DNA of 64,000 bases, taken from contig NZ_CP016382.1 in the NCBI RefSeq assembly GCF_002813635.1, positions 1,240,001 through 1,304,000 of the forward strand, written 5' to 3'. The stretch comes from Spiribacter roseus (GTDB lineage Bacteria; Pseudomonadota; Gammaproteobacteria; Nitrococcales; Nitrococcaceae). Shown here in pieces: positions 1 to 7,697 of this stretch. The notes under the pieces were generated by a model, which was not told where the DNA came from, did no database searches, and saw nothing but the letters and a program-made list of their open reading frames with translations. The translations under genes were made by a program, and so were the position numbers. Numbering within the stretch: position 1 is the stretch's first letter; every line of letters starts with the position of its first letter.

Positions 1-1
1 G

Positions 2-517
2 CGCGGCTGCTCGATCGGCGAGGTGCTGAACATGGAGATCGATCGGGCGGTGGACTTCTTCGCCGCCCATCACCGCCTCCATCACACGCTCGGACTGCTC
101 CGCGACACCGGGCTGGGCTATCTGACCCTGGGTCAGCCCAGCCCGACCCTGTCCGGCGGCGAGGCGCAGCGCATCAAGCTGGTCAGCGAGCTGGCAAAGG
201 CACGCCCCGAATCCGGCGGTGCACGGGCGGCGAAGACGCTCTACATCCTCGATGAGCCCACGGTGGGCCTGCACATCGCCGACGTCGAGCGCCTGATCGG
301 TGTCCTCCACCGGCTGGTGGAGGCAGGCCACAGCGTGGTCGTCATCGAACACAACCTCGACATCCTCGCCGAGGCGGACTGGCTGATCGATCTGGGCCCG
401 GAAGGCGGTGATGGCGGCGGGCGCATCGTCGCTCAGGGCACGCCTGAGCAGGTCTGCCGCAACACCACGTCCCACACCGGCCGGTTGCTCGGCGAGTTCA
501 TGGGCGCCCGGCGCTGA
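2..517 (+). CDS. uvrA: UvrA-family excinuclease ABC subunit A, C-terminal part
   Basis: This is the last 171 residues of a UvrA-family ATPase; the 5' part lies outside the window. UvrA dimers find bulky DNA lesions and load UvrB in nucleotide excision repair. The second ABC ATPase module is visible: the signature LSGGEAQR (visible residues about 50-57), the Walker B stretch YILDEPTVGLH (about 81-91) and the switch-histidine segment VVVIEHN. The short insert between signature and Walker B is longer than in E. coli UvrA, as in some UvrA paralogues of gammaproteobacteria, so this could be a second UvrA-like gene and not the housekeeping copy. Its TGA stop directly abuts the stop codon of the convergent hslR. 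Confidence 0.88.
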   Translation, partial: RGCSIGEVLNMEIDRAVDFFAAHHRLHHTLGLLRDTGLGYLTLGQPSPTLSGGEAQRIKLVSELAKARPESGGARAAKTLYILDEPTVGLHIADVERLIGVLHRLVEAGHSVVVIEHNLDILAEADWLIDLGPEGGDGGGRIVAQGTPEQVCRNTTSHTGRLLGEFMGARR

Positions 518-907
518 TCAGTCCCGCCCGCCCCGCTTGAAAGCCGCCAGACGCTGCCGGTCGCGGCGGTCGGGGCGATGATCAGGCCGCGGCTGGGCGG
601 CGGCGGCCGCCCGCAGCTCGTCGCGCTGGCGCTCGCGGGCGCGGACACTGGCTTCGGTCTCGGTGTAAAGGGCCTGCGCCTGGGGGGCGGGGCCGCGCTG
701 TTCGGCGAGGCCCTCGACATCCACTTCGAAGGTCTGCGGGCCCTTGCGGATCAGCAGCCGGTTACCGGCACGGACCGCCCGGGCCGGCTTGGCGCGCACG
801 CCGTCGACCTCCACCTTGCCGCCCTTGATCGCATCCACCGCCAGCCGCCGGGTCTTGAAAAAACGCGCCGCCCACAGCCAGCGGTCCAGGCGCACCGATT
901 CAGCCAT
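518..907 (-). CDS. hslR: Heat shock protein 15 (S4-domain RNA-binding protein)
   Basis: This 129-residue protein belongs to the Hsp15 family, which binds free 50S subunits carrying stalled nascent chains and helps recycle them. The S4 RNA-binding domain fills residues about 6-65, with the family pattern RLDRWLWAARFFKTR at the N-terminus followed by GGKVEVDG. The C-terminal third is rich in Arg, Ala and Gln, as usual for the family. The start codon overlaps the end of the upstream CBS-domain gene by 8 bases, so rraA, the CBS gene and hslR probably form one transcript. The 3' end abuts the convergent uvrA-family stop in a TGATCA. Confidence 0.9.
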   Translation of the reverse strand: MAESVRLDRWLWAARFFKTRRLAVDAIKGGKVEVDGVRAKPARAVRAGNRLLIRKGPQTFEVDVEGLAEQRGPAPQAQALYTETEASVRARERQRDELRAAAAAQPRPDHRPDRRDRQRLAAFKRGGRD

Positions 908-1358
908 CCGCGTGTCCCGTGTAACTGCCGTGCATGTAGCTGGTCAGCGCCGCCACCTCCATGTCGCGCTCGCGCACGACGGCGGCACTCAGATCCCGCA
1001 CCGACACCATTCCCAGCACGTGCTGCTCATCCATGACCGGTAGATGCCGGACATTGCGCTCGGCCACCAGGGCAAGGGCCTGATCGGTGGTGCCCGAAGG
1101 CCCGATCCAGAACACCTCGCGGGTCATCACCGACTCGAGGGCCGTGGTGGCGGGATCGAGCCGCTCACCCAGAACCCGCCGCAGCACATCGCGCTCGGTA
1201 AAGATCCCCAGCAGGGTTTCGTCGGGCGTCATCACGAGCACGGCGCCGATGTTGCGCCGGTTCATGAGGGCAACGGCGTCGGCGGCCGTGCTCTCCGGCC
1301 CCAGTGCCTGCAGGGATCCGTTTCCCTCGCGCAGCAGCGATCGCATGGTATTGGGCAT
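900..1358 (-). CDS. Tandem CBS-domain protein
   Basis: This is a 152-residue stand-alone pair of CBS domains (about residues 12-70 and 78-132). Such pairs bind adenosine nucleotides and act as energy or redox sensors on partner proteins. The repeats are visible as GIFTERDVLRR and MVSVRDLS, each following a hydrophobic strand, and as the repeated pattern of small residues before MNRRNIGAVLV and VAERNVRHLPV. A strong GGAGGAGAG site precedes the ATG. It sits between rraA (30 bases upstream) and hslR (8-base overlap). The partner protein cannot be told from the sequence. Confidence 0.85.
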   Translation of the reverse strand: MPNTMRSLLREGNGSLQALGPESTAADAVALMNRRNIGAVLVMTPDETLLGIFTERDVLRRVLGERLDPATTALESVMTREVFWIGPSGTTDQALALVAERNVRHLPVMDEQHVLGMVSVRDLSAAVVRERDMEVAALTSYMHGSYTGHADG

Positions 1359-1388
1359 CAGACTCTCCTCCGGTAGTCGCCGCGCCGT

Positions 1389-1868
1389 TTACACCAGCGC
1401 CTGTTCTGCGATGACAATACCGTCGCGATCGGCACAGAGCCACTCACCGGGGGTCATGGTGGCGCCGGCCAGGGTCACCACGACGCCCACCTCGCCCGCG
1501 CCGTCGGGCTGACTGCGGCAGGGGTGGGTGTTGAGTGCCTTGATGCCGATGTCCAGATCGGCCAGATCGGCCGCGTCCCGCACGCAGCCATACACCAGCA
1601 GCCCGGCCCAGCCATTGTCCCGCGCCTTGGCCGCGAGCTGATCGCCCATCAGTGCGCAGCGCAGCGATCCCGAGCCGTCGACCACCAGCACCCGACCCTC
1701 GCCCGGGGTATCGAGCACCTCCCGCACCCGGCTGTTGTCCTCGAAGGTCTTCACGGTCTGAATCACGCCGGCAAAGCCGTGGCGGCCGCCGTAGTCACCG
1801 AAGATCGGGGCCAGCACACGCAGCGCGTCGGCATGGTCGTCGCAGAGATCGGTTGTCTTGATTGCCAT
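1389..1868 (-). CDS. rraA: RraA-family protein (RNase E regulator or HMG aldolase type)
   Basis: This 159-residue protein matches the RraA family throughout (TTDLCDDH near the N-terminus, GRVLVVDGSGSLR at about 58-70, DLDIGIKAL at about 105-113). E. coli RraA inhibits RNase E; related proteins are metal-dependent 4-hydroxy-4-methyl-2-oxoglutarate/oxaloacetate aldolases. The VRD segment (Arg97-Asp98) keeps the Asp that aldolase members use for the metal and E. coli RraA lacks, so aldolase activity is possible. An AAGGAG site lies about six bases before the chosen ATG. The gene leads a probable rraA-CBS-hslR operon and is divergent from the kinase gene at 2015. Confidence 0.86.
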   Translation of the reverse strand: MAIKTTDLCDDHADALRVLAPIFGDYGGRHGFAGVIQTVKTFEDNSRVREVLDTPGEGRVLVVDGSGSLRCALMGDQLAAKARDNGWAGLLVYGCVRDAADLADLDIGIKALNTHPCRSQPDGAGEVGVVVTLAGATMTPGEWLCADRDGIVIAEQALV

Positions 1869-1941
1869 TCCGGGACTCCTTGGATGATGCCCCAACGCTA
1901 ACCGGCCACTGATCCGTGAGCAACTCCGCGGGCCGTCTGGT

Positions 1942-1969
1942 TTGACACGCCGCCGCGGCGGCGGACAAT
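1942..1969 (+). promoter_or_regulatory. Candidate sigma-70 promoter with palindromic spacer
   Basis: A perfect TTGACA (1942-1947) and a GACAAT (1964-1969) are separated by 16 bases. That spacer (1948-1963) is itself a perfect 16-base GC palindrome, which could be an operator. It reads toward the phosphoribulokinase-like gene, leaving a leader of about 40 bases. Confidence 0.5.
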
Positions 1970-2014
1970 ACCGCTACGCGGCCCGTGTGGCCGGATGGCG
2001 GCGCAGGTCGAGCG

Positions 2015-3028
2015 ATGACAGCCAGCTTTTCCCCCGACAAGGCGCCGCGCCCCGGCGCCAATCAGTTGCCTGCCCGACTGGCGGCGCGGGAGCGGCCGAT
2101 CATCATCGGTGTCGCCGGCGACAGCGGCAGCGGCAAGAGCACCTATACCCAGGGCATCGAATGGCTGCTGGGCTCCGAGCGGGTCAGCCAGATCAGTCTT
2201 GACGGCTATCATGCCGAGGATCGGGCGACGCGCCGCGTATCCGGACGCACCCCGCTGGATCCCGAGGCCAACCACCTCGATCGCGCGGTCAGCCACATCA
2301 AGCGCCTGCGCGCCGGCGAAGCGGTCGAGGTGCCAGTGTACGACCATGCCTCGGGCACATTCCGCGCGCCGCGCCTGCATACGCCGACGCCGGTGGTGGT
2401 CATCGAGGGCCTGCACACCCTTTATCCGGCTTTCCGTCCGCTGCTCGACTTCTCGGTGTATGTGGACACGGCCGCCGCCGTGAAGCGCGACTGGAAGCAG
2501 CGCCGTGACACGCGGGAACGCGGCTATGCGGAATCCGATGTGGCCGCCGAGATCGAGCGACGGGCCCATCAGTACGACCGCTGGATCGCCGGCCAGCAGG
2601 ATGTCGCCGATGTCATCCTGCGCATCCACCCCAGCGAGCTCAGCGAACTGGCCGTGGGCCAGCTGAGCGCCGAAATGCCCGAGACCTGCTATCACCTGGA
2701 ACTGATCGTGACGCCCCGTGACGATGATCAGCAGTCGCTGTTCCTGCCGGTGGATCTGAGCAACATGACCCGCCAGACCGCCATGCCCTTCATGCTGGCC
2801 ACCGTGCCCAGTCAGTTCCGCGGCCAATCGGTGAATGTGCTGCATGTCGACGGCTACATGGCGCCCACGGCCCTTGAGACCCTGGAATATGCGATCTCCG
2901 CCTTTGTGGGACTGGACGCGCCAGCGGGTGATCCGGTCAACGGCGCCACGCAGCCATCCACAGTCCGCTTCGCGCAGATGCTGGTGGCCTGGCCGGTGCT
3001 CAACCGCATTGTTGCACTGAGCGGCTAG
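2015..3028 (+). CDS. Phosphoribulokinase-family protein (class II-like)
   Basis: This 337-residue P-loop kinase resembles the cyanobacterial/plant (class II) phosphoribulokinase family. The Walker A loop GDSGSGKS is at about residues 35-42, SLDGYHAEDR at about 61-70 matches the catalytic-Asp region (LDDYH in class II enzymes), and VVIEGLHTLYP and DFSVYVDT follow the class II order. Known enzymes phosphorylate ribulose 5-phosphate in the Calvin cycle; the broader family includes uridine kinases and uncharacterised PRK-like proteins in heterotrophs. No RuBisCO or other Calvin-cycle gene is in the window, so the substrate is open. The ATG at 2015 is preferred over an upstream GTG at 1985. The stop overlaps the convergent patatin stop within CTAG. 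Confidence 0.75.
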   Translation: MTASFSPDKAPRPGANQLPARLAARERPIIIGVAGDSGSGKSTYTQGIEWLLGSERVSQISLDGYHAEDRATRRVSGRTPLDPEANHLDRAVSHIKRLRAGEAVEVPVYDHASGTFRAPRLHTPTPVVVIEGLHTLYPAFRPLLDFSVYVDTAAAVKRDWKQRRDTRERGYAESDVAAEIERRAHQYDRWIAGQQDVADVILRIHPSELSELAVGQLSAEMPETCYHLELIVTPRDDDQQSLFLPVDLSNMTRQTAMPFMLATVPSQFRGQSVNVLHVDGYMAPTALETLEYAISAFVGLDAPAGDPVNGATQPSTVRFAQMLVAWPVLNRIVALSG

Positions 3029-3858
3029 TCGCGCAGGAAGGTCTCGATGGCGGGCTGCAGACGCGCAACCGCCGCCTCGCCCTCGGCGATCGCATCATCG
3101 GCACGATGCAGTTCCAGCAGATCGATGTGGGCGAGCTGCGGGGCGATCAACAGATCCGGCGGATCTCCAGCCATGCGGCTGCGGGTGATGCGATCCTGCA
3201 TGACGTTCACCGCCGTGGCGATCACATCGAGCACCCCCGGTGGGGCGCTGGCATCGGCGGGCTGCGCCGGAATGCGCCGGCCCATCAGGCCGTCGCTGAG
3301 GTTGACGGCGATCACCCGATCGGCCCCCATCGCGTGGCACAGTGAAATGGGCACCGGATTGACCAGCCCGCCATCCGCCAGCCACTCGGAATCCCGGTAG
3401 ACCGGGGTAAAGAGCCCCGGCAGCGCCATTGACGCGCGCACCGCGCTGGCCAGATCCCCCCTGCGCAGCCAGCGCTCCTGGCCGCTGTACAGGTCCGTGG
3501 CCACCACCCCCAGCGGGCGCTGCAGGTCAGCAAAATCCACTGCCCCCAGGGTGCGGTCGAGCTGCGCCATCAATCGATGCCCCTGGATGAAACCGCCATG
3601 CCCCAGATTGACGTCGATGTAGCTCAGGACATCGCGGCGCTTGAGCGATCGCACCCAGGTCTCGAACGCGTCCAGCCGGCCGTTGCAGAACATCGCGGCG
3701 ACGATGGCACCCACTGACGTCCCGGCGATGATTGACGGCTCGATGCCCTGCTGACGCAGGGCGCGGATGACGCCGATGTGTGCCCAGCCGCGCGCCGCGC
3801 CGCCGCCCAGGGCGAGGCCGATGCGCCCGCCCGGCGGCGACGGGCGTGACTCAGTCAT
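3025..3858 (-). CDS. rssA: Patatin-like phospholipase (RssA type)
   Basis: This 277-residue serine hydrolase has the patatin layout: glycine-rich oxyanion loop GGGAARG (residues 18-24), nucleophile elbow GTSVG with Ser48, and the DGG of the Ser-Asp dyad in the second half. Bacterial RssA/NTE-type proteins hydrolyse phospholipids or lysophospholipids; the exact substrate is not known. No signal peptide is visible, so it is probably cytoplasmic or membrane-associated. Its start overlaps the 3' end of the YceI gene by 8 bases, which suggests co-transcription with YceI and the CDP-alcohol phosphatidyltransferase upstream. A role in turning over a lipid made by that transferase is speculation. Confidence 0.85.
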   Translation of the reverse strand: MTESRPSPPGGRIGLALGGGAARGWAHIGVIRALRQQGIEPSIIAGTSVGAIVAAMFCNGRLDAFETWVRSLKRRDVLSYIDVNLGHGGFIQGHRLMAQLDRTLGAVDFADLQRPLGVVATDLYSGQERWLRRGDLASAVRASMALPGLFTPVYRDSEWLADGGLVNPVPISLCHAMGADRVIAVNLSDGLMGRRIPAQPADASAPPGVLDVIATAVNVMQDRITRSRMAGDPPDLLIAPQLAHIDLLELHRADDAIAEGEAAVARLQPAIETFLRD

Positions 3859-4447
3859 CCTCGCGGATGGCCTCGAACTCGATGATCAGTTCGACCCGGT
3901 CACCCACCAGCTCATTCTCGAGCGCGTAGTCCATGCCGAACTCGCTGCGCCGGATCGCGCCACGCGCCGATCCGCCCAGGGTGTCGGCACCGCCAATGGG
4001 ATGCTCACCGCGGCGATTGAGGGTCAGATCGAGCTCAATGGGGCGCGTGACGCCGAGCATCGTCAGCTCGCCGCGCAGGATGCCCTCGCCCTCGCCGGTG
4101 GGTTCATAGCCGCTGGCCTCAAAGACGATCGTCGGATGGGCGTCCGCGGCCAGGAAGTCCCCGTCGCGCACATGACCATCGCGTTCATCGTGGCCGGTAA
4201 AGACGCTGTCGGCCGCCACTTCGACCCGCCCCGATTCAAGCGTTCGGGTCTCCGCGTCATAACGGAACCCGCCGCTGACATCGGTGAACTGGCCGAGGAC
4301 ATCGGCAAAGCGGGCATGCCCGATCAGGAAACCGACACTGACATGGCTTTCATCCAGCCGGAAACGCTCCGGCTCGGCCTGGACCGGTGCCGTCATCAGG
4401 CCCAGCGCGAGCAACGGGGCCAGCGCGCGCATTGCATTGTGAACCAT
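3851..4447 (-). CDS. YceI-family periplasmic lipid/isoprenoid-binding protein
   Basis: This 198-residue secreted protein has the YceI lipocalin-like beta-barrel: an N-terminal signal peptide (cleavage expected after VQA, about residue 24), the FRLDESHVSVGFLIGH opening strand, and DFLAADAHPTIVFEA in the middle. YceI barrels bind polyprenyl or amphiphilic ligands in the periplasm. The ATG at 4447 is chosen because GAGGAGG lies six bases upstream; an upstream in-frame TTG would place that site inside the gene. It follows the CDP-alcohol phosphatidyltransferase stop by 11 bases and overlaps rssA by 8 bases, a lipid-themed operon beside the pterin-like cluster. Confidence 0.88.
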   Translation of the reverse strand: MVHNAMRALAPLLALGLMTAPVQAEPERFRLDESHVSVGFLIGHARFADVLGQFTDVSGGFRYDAETRTLESGRVEVAADSVFTGHDERDGHVRDGDFLAADAHPTIVFEASGYEPTGEGEGILRGELTMLGVTRPIELDLTLNRRGEHPIGGADTLGGSARGAIRRSEFGMDYALENELVGDRVELIIEFEAIREDD

Positions 4448-4458
4448 GAGAGACCTCC

Positions 4459-5175
4459 TCAATGATCGGCTGTCCGCGATAAAGTGACCCCGTCCACGAT
4501 AAAGGAATAACTGAGCAGGATCAGCAGCACGGCGGCCGACGGCGGCACCCAGGCGGCGGGAAAGTCCGGTGCCAGCAACACCACGAGGGCACCGGTCTGC
4601 ACCCCGCAGATCACCCGGCGACGCTGTGAGGGCGGCAGGGGCCGGCGCAGCGCGGGACGCCAGTAACCGGCAAGGATGAACGCATAGCGCCAGCCACCGA
4701 TGGCGAGCACCCAGGCACCCGCGAGATCAAGCCGGAGCAGCCACAGTGCCAGCACCAGCAGCAGCACGGCATCCAGCTCCATATCAAAGCGCGCCCCTGC
4801 AGGGGTCTGACAACCCAGACGCCGCGCCACCCAGCCATCGATGCCATCCAGCACAAAGGCCGTCATGCCGAGCGCGAAGGGCAGCATGGCGACGTTCGGC
4901 CCGCTCCCGGCAGCGGGCAGGAGCCCGACCAGCAACATCACGAGCAGGCCGCGCCCCATGGTCACCCGATCAGCGGGGGTCAGTACCCGGTTGCCCACCA
5001 GCCGCCACACCAGCAGGGCCAGCGCGGCATAGGCGGCCAGCGCCAGCGGCAGCACCCCGGCGGGCAGATCCAGCGTCTGCTGCAACCCGCCGGCGGCGGC
5101 GGTCAGCACAATGGCCGCCACCAGCAGGTCGGGTAGGATCTGCAGGGGTGAATCGTCCGTCCCGGGGGGAACCAA
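4459..5175 (-). CDS. CDP-alcohol phosphatidyltransferase family protein
   Basis: This polytopic membrane enzyme has 238 residues from a TTG start; the true start is uncertain because no clear ATG or Shine-Dalgarno site fits. The family motif D-x2-DG-x2-AR-x8-G-x3-D-x3-D is complete (Asp110, Asp113, Gly114, Ala117-Arg118, Gly127, Asp131, Asp135). These enzymes move a phosphatidyl group, or in some members another phospho-alcohol, from a CDP-alcohol to an acceptor hydroxyl. About five or six hydrophobic helices surround the motif. The acceptor cannot be read from sequence; this is not obviously PgsA or PssA. It is divergent from the BchC-like gene by 60 bases, so both may share a control region. 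Confidence 0.82.
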   Translation of the reverse strand: MVPPGTDDSPLQILPDLLVAAIVLTAAAGGLQQTLDLPAGVLPLALAAYAALALLVWRLVGNRVLTPADRVTMGRGLLVMLLVGLLPAAGSGPNVAMLPFALGMTAFVLDGIDGWVARRLGCQTPAGARFDMELDAVLLLVLALWLLRLDLAGAWVLAIGGWRYAFILAGYWRPALRRPLPPSQRRRVICGVQTGALVVLLAPDFPAAWVPPSAAVLLILLSYSFIVDGVTLSRTADH

Positions 5176-5235
5176 TGCTACGCTCCGTTTTCCGAGTCAA
5201 TTCGCCAAGTCTAGCAGCATGAGGACCGCACCGGC

Positions 5236-6210
5236 GTGACCCGTCAACATAGCAGTCAGGCCTTCTGGATCGTGGCGCCGCGCAGCGGCGGGATCCGCGA
5301 TGAATCGGTCGCGGTAGCCGACGACGATTCGGTGGGCATCCGCGCCCTTTACTCGGGCATCAGTCATGGCACCGAGTCGCTGGTCTGGCAGGCGCGGATC
5401 CCTGTCAGCCAGCAGACCCGCATGCGCGCACCTTTCCAGGCCGGCGAGTTTCCAGCGCCGGTCAAGTATGGCTATGCCAGTGTCGGCGTGGTCGAGTCCG
5501 GCGCCGAGGCATTGATCGGACAGACGGTGTTCTGCCTCTACCCCCACCAGCGCCGCTACACCGTGCCGCTTGCCGCCGCCCATCCACTGCCGGCGGGCCT
5601 GCCGCCGGAGCGCGCGGTACTGGCCGCCAACGTCGAGACCGCCCTGAACATCTGCTGGGACGCCGAACCCCGAGCCGGCGAGCGCATCAGCGTGATCGGC
5701 GCGGGCGTGGTGGGTGCGCTCGCCGCCGCGCTCTGCGCCGAAATCCCCGGCACCGAGGTGGAGCTGGTGGACATCAATCCGGATCGCCACGCGCTTGCGG
5801 CGCCGCTGGGTGTCGCCTTTGCCACACCCGATGCCGCGCGCCCCGACAACGACCGGGTCATTCACGCGAGCGCCAGCGAGTCCGGCCTGGCCCTGGCCCT
5901 GAGGATCGCCGCAGACGAGGCCATGCTGATCGAGGCAAGCTGGTTTGGTGACCACCCGCCCCAGGTGCCACTGGGCGAGGCCTTTCACTCGCGCCGCCTG
6001 ACCCTGCGCGCCAGCCAGGTCGGACAGCTCGCCCCGGTCATGCGCCCGCGCTGGGACCATGGCCGACGCATGCGCAAGGCCCTGGAACTGCTGGCTCATC
6101 GCACCCACTGGGATTGTCTGATCGACGGCGAGACCGCCTTTGATGATCTGCCAGCGACGATGGACTCGATCGTCACCCGGCCGGGTCTGTGTCACCGCAT
6201 CAAGTACTAA
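5236..6210 (+). CDS. BchC-like MDR-fold dehydrogenase lacking catalytic zinc ligands
   Basis: This 324-residue protein (GTG start) has the medium-chain dehydrogenase fold: a GroES-like N-terminal half and a Rossmann half opening with VIGAGVVGALAA. The segment SGISHGTESLVW (about residues 40-51) resembles bacteriochlorophyllide dehydrogenase BchC (SGISTGTE-type), while the usual zinc ligands of alcohol dehydrogenases (Cys in GxCHTD, His in GHE) are replaced by Ser and Tyr. It is expected to be an NAD(P)-dependent oxidoreductase of a hydroxylated ring or side chain, not a standard zinc alcohol dehydrogenase. It opens a tightly packed five-gene operon; the next gene starts 9 bases downstream. 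BchC function itself is unlikely, since no photosynthesis genes are nearby. Confidence 0.75.
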   Translation: MTRQHSSQAFWIVAPRSGGIRDESVAVADDDSVGIRALYSGISHGTESLVWQARIPVSQQTRMRAPFQAGEFPAPVKYGYASVGVVESGAEALIGQTVFCLYPHQRRYTVPLAAAHPLPAGLPPERAVLAANVETALNICWDAEPRAGERISVIGAGVVGALAAALCAEIPGTEVELVDINPDRHALAAPLGVAFATPDAARPDNDRVIHASASESGLALALRIAADEAMLIEASWFGDHPPQVPLGEAFHSRRLTLRASQVGQLAPVMRPRWDHGRRMRKALELLAHRTHWDCLIDGETAFDDLPATMDSIVTRPGLCHRIKY

Positions 6211-6219
6211 GGAGACAGA

Positions 6220-6624
6220 ATGTACAGCGTCAACGTCCGCGATCACTTCATGATCGCCCACAGCTTTCAGGGCGAGACATTCGGGCCCGCCCAGGCCCTG
6301 CACGGCGCCACTTACGTCACCGATGCCACGTTCTTTCGCGACGGCCTCGACGATGACAATGTGGTGGTGGACATTGCCCGCGCCAGCACGGTGCTGCACG
6401 ACATCCTGTCGCGCTACAACCTCGTCAACCTCGACAGCCTGCCGGAGTTCGAGGGCGTCAACACCACCACGGAGTTTCTCGCCCGGCATATCGCCGATGC
6501 GCTGGCGACCGCCATTCACGCCGGTGAACTGGGCGAAACCGCCCGCACCCTGGATCGACTGCGGATCACCCTGCACGAGTCGCACATCGCCTCGGCCGCC
6601 TACGAGCGCTCGCTCCAGCTGTGA
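6220..6624 (+). CDS. Degenerate 6-pyruvoyltetrahydropterin synthase / QueD-like protein
   Basis: This 134-residue T-fold protein is recognisable as PTPS/QueD by AHSF (His14), ALHGATY (His28) and the NTTTEFLARHIA helix (residues 81-91, with the conserved Glu85). It departs at the active site. The third zinc histidine (HGH in true enzymes) is Ala30, there is no catalytic Cys between the first and second zinc histidines, and the LDH motif is replaced near YNLVNLD (66-72). It probably binds a pterin-like or pyrimidine ligand but should not catalyse the normal side-chain reaction. An AAGGAG-type site precedes the ATG. Its stop overlaps the GTG of the glycosyltransferase by four bases. Confidence 0.78.
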   Translation: MYSVNVRDHFMIAHSFQGETFGPAQALHGATYVTDATFFRDGLDDDNVVVDIARASTVLHDILSRYNLVNLDSLPEFEGVNTTTEFLARHIADALATAIHAGELGETARTLDRLRITLHESHIASAAYERSLQL

Positions 6625-7697
6625 CCGTCTGCCATTTCCTGGTGCCGGGGTCACTGGACCGACCCACCGGGGGAAGCCGTTATGACCGCCGGATCATCGA
6701 CGGCCTGCGCGGTGCGGGCGTTAGCGTCGACGTCGACGCCCTACCCGGCTGCTTTCCGGATGCCGACCCCACCGCCCGCGAGGCCGTGGATGCCGCGCTT
6801 GCGCGGATCCCGGATGGTCGGGTGGTGGTGATCGACGGTCTGGTGCTGGGACGACTGGCGTCGACGGTGGCCCCGCACGCCGGGCGCCTTCGCATTCATG
6901 CGCTGGTGCATCACCCCCTGGCCGATGAAACCGACCATGACCCCGCCCGGGTGGAGCAACTGATCCATGACGAAGCCCGTGCGCTGGGCGCGGCGACCCG
7001 CGTCATCGCCACCAGCGCCTTCACCGCCCAACGGCTGCGGACGCTGGGGTTGAACGCGGGCGAAGTCAGCGTCATCCCACCCGGATGCACGCCGCGACCG
7101 CTCGCCACGGGACGGCCGGGGCAGCCGCCGTTGCTGCTCTGCGTCGCCTCGATCACGCCGCGCAAGGCCCAGCATCGCCTGATCGAGGCGCTAGCCGGGC
7201 TGGTCGACCGACCCTGGCAGTGCCAGCTCATCGGCGCCTTGGATCTGGATCCCGACTATGCCGCCGCCATCGCCAGACAGCGCGACGCCGAGGGCCTGCA
7301 GGACCGCATCACCCTCACCGGCGCCGCCGACGAGCAGCGTCTGGACGAGGCCTATCGCCAGGCCGAGCTGTTCGTCCTGCCGTCGCTCTACGAGGGCTAC
7401 GGCATGGTGATCAGCGAGGCCGTCGCCTACGGGCTGCCGGTAATCACCACCACCGGTGGTGCGCTGGCAACCACCCTTCCGCCGGAGGCCGGCATCGCTG
7501 TCCCGCCGGACGACCCGACAGCGCTGCGCGACGCCATCGCCGCGCTACTGGATGACCCCTCCCGACGTCAGGCCCTGGCGCGGGGGGCCCGTCGCGCCCG
7601 CCGCGAGCTCAATGACTGGGATCGGAGCGTCGCGCTTTTCATGGCTCTCATCGAGGAGGCATCGCCATGCCCGAGCAGTTTGCCGCCCGCTGGCTGA
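6621..7697 (+). CDS. Glycosyltransferase family 4 (GT-B fold)
   Basis: This 358-residue enzyme has the two-Rossmann GT-B layout of GT4: a glycine-rich N-terminal loop (RPTGGSRYDRRI), the hinge region LLLCVASITPRKAQ, and the C-terminal EX7E nucleotide-sugar motif in PSLYEGYGMVISEAV. GT4 enzymes are retaining and use NDP-sugars on lipids, polysaccharides or small molecules. It starts with GTG in a GTGA overlap with the PTPS-like gene, and its 3' end overlaps the methyltransferase by 31 bases, so it is clearly part of this operon. The likely acceptor is the product of the neighbouring pterin-like enzymes; that is inference. Confidence 0.85.
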   Translation: MTVCHFLVPGSLDRPTGGSRYDRRIIDGLRGAGVSVDVDALPGCFPDADPTAREAVDAALARIPDGRVVVIDGLVLGRLASTVAPHAGRLRIHALVHHPLADETDHDPARVEQLIHDEARALGAATRVIATSAFTAQRLRTLGLNAGEVSVIPPGCTPRPLATGRPGQPPLLLCVASITPRKAQHRLIEALAGLVDRPWQCQLIGALDLDPDYAAAIARQRDAEGLQDRITLTGAADEQRLDEAYRQAELFVLPSLYEGYGMVISEAVAYGLPVITTTGGALATTLPPEAGIAVPPDDPTALRDAIAALLDDPSRRQALARGARRARRELNDWDRSVALFMALIEEASPCPSSLPPAG

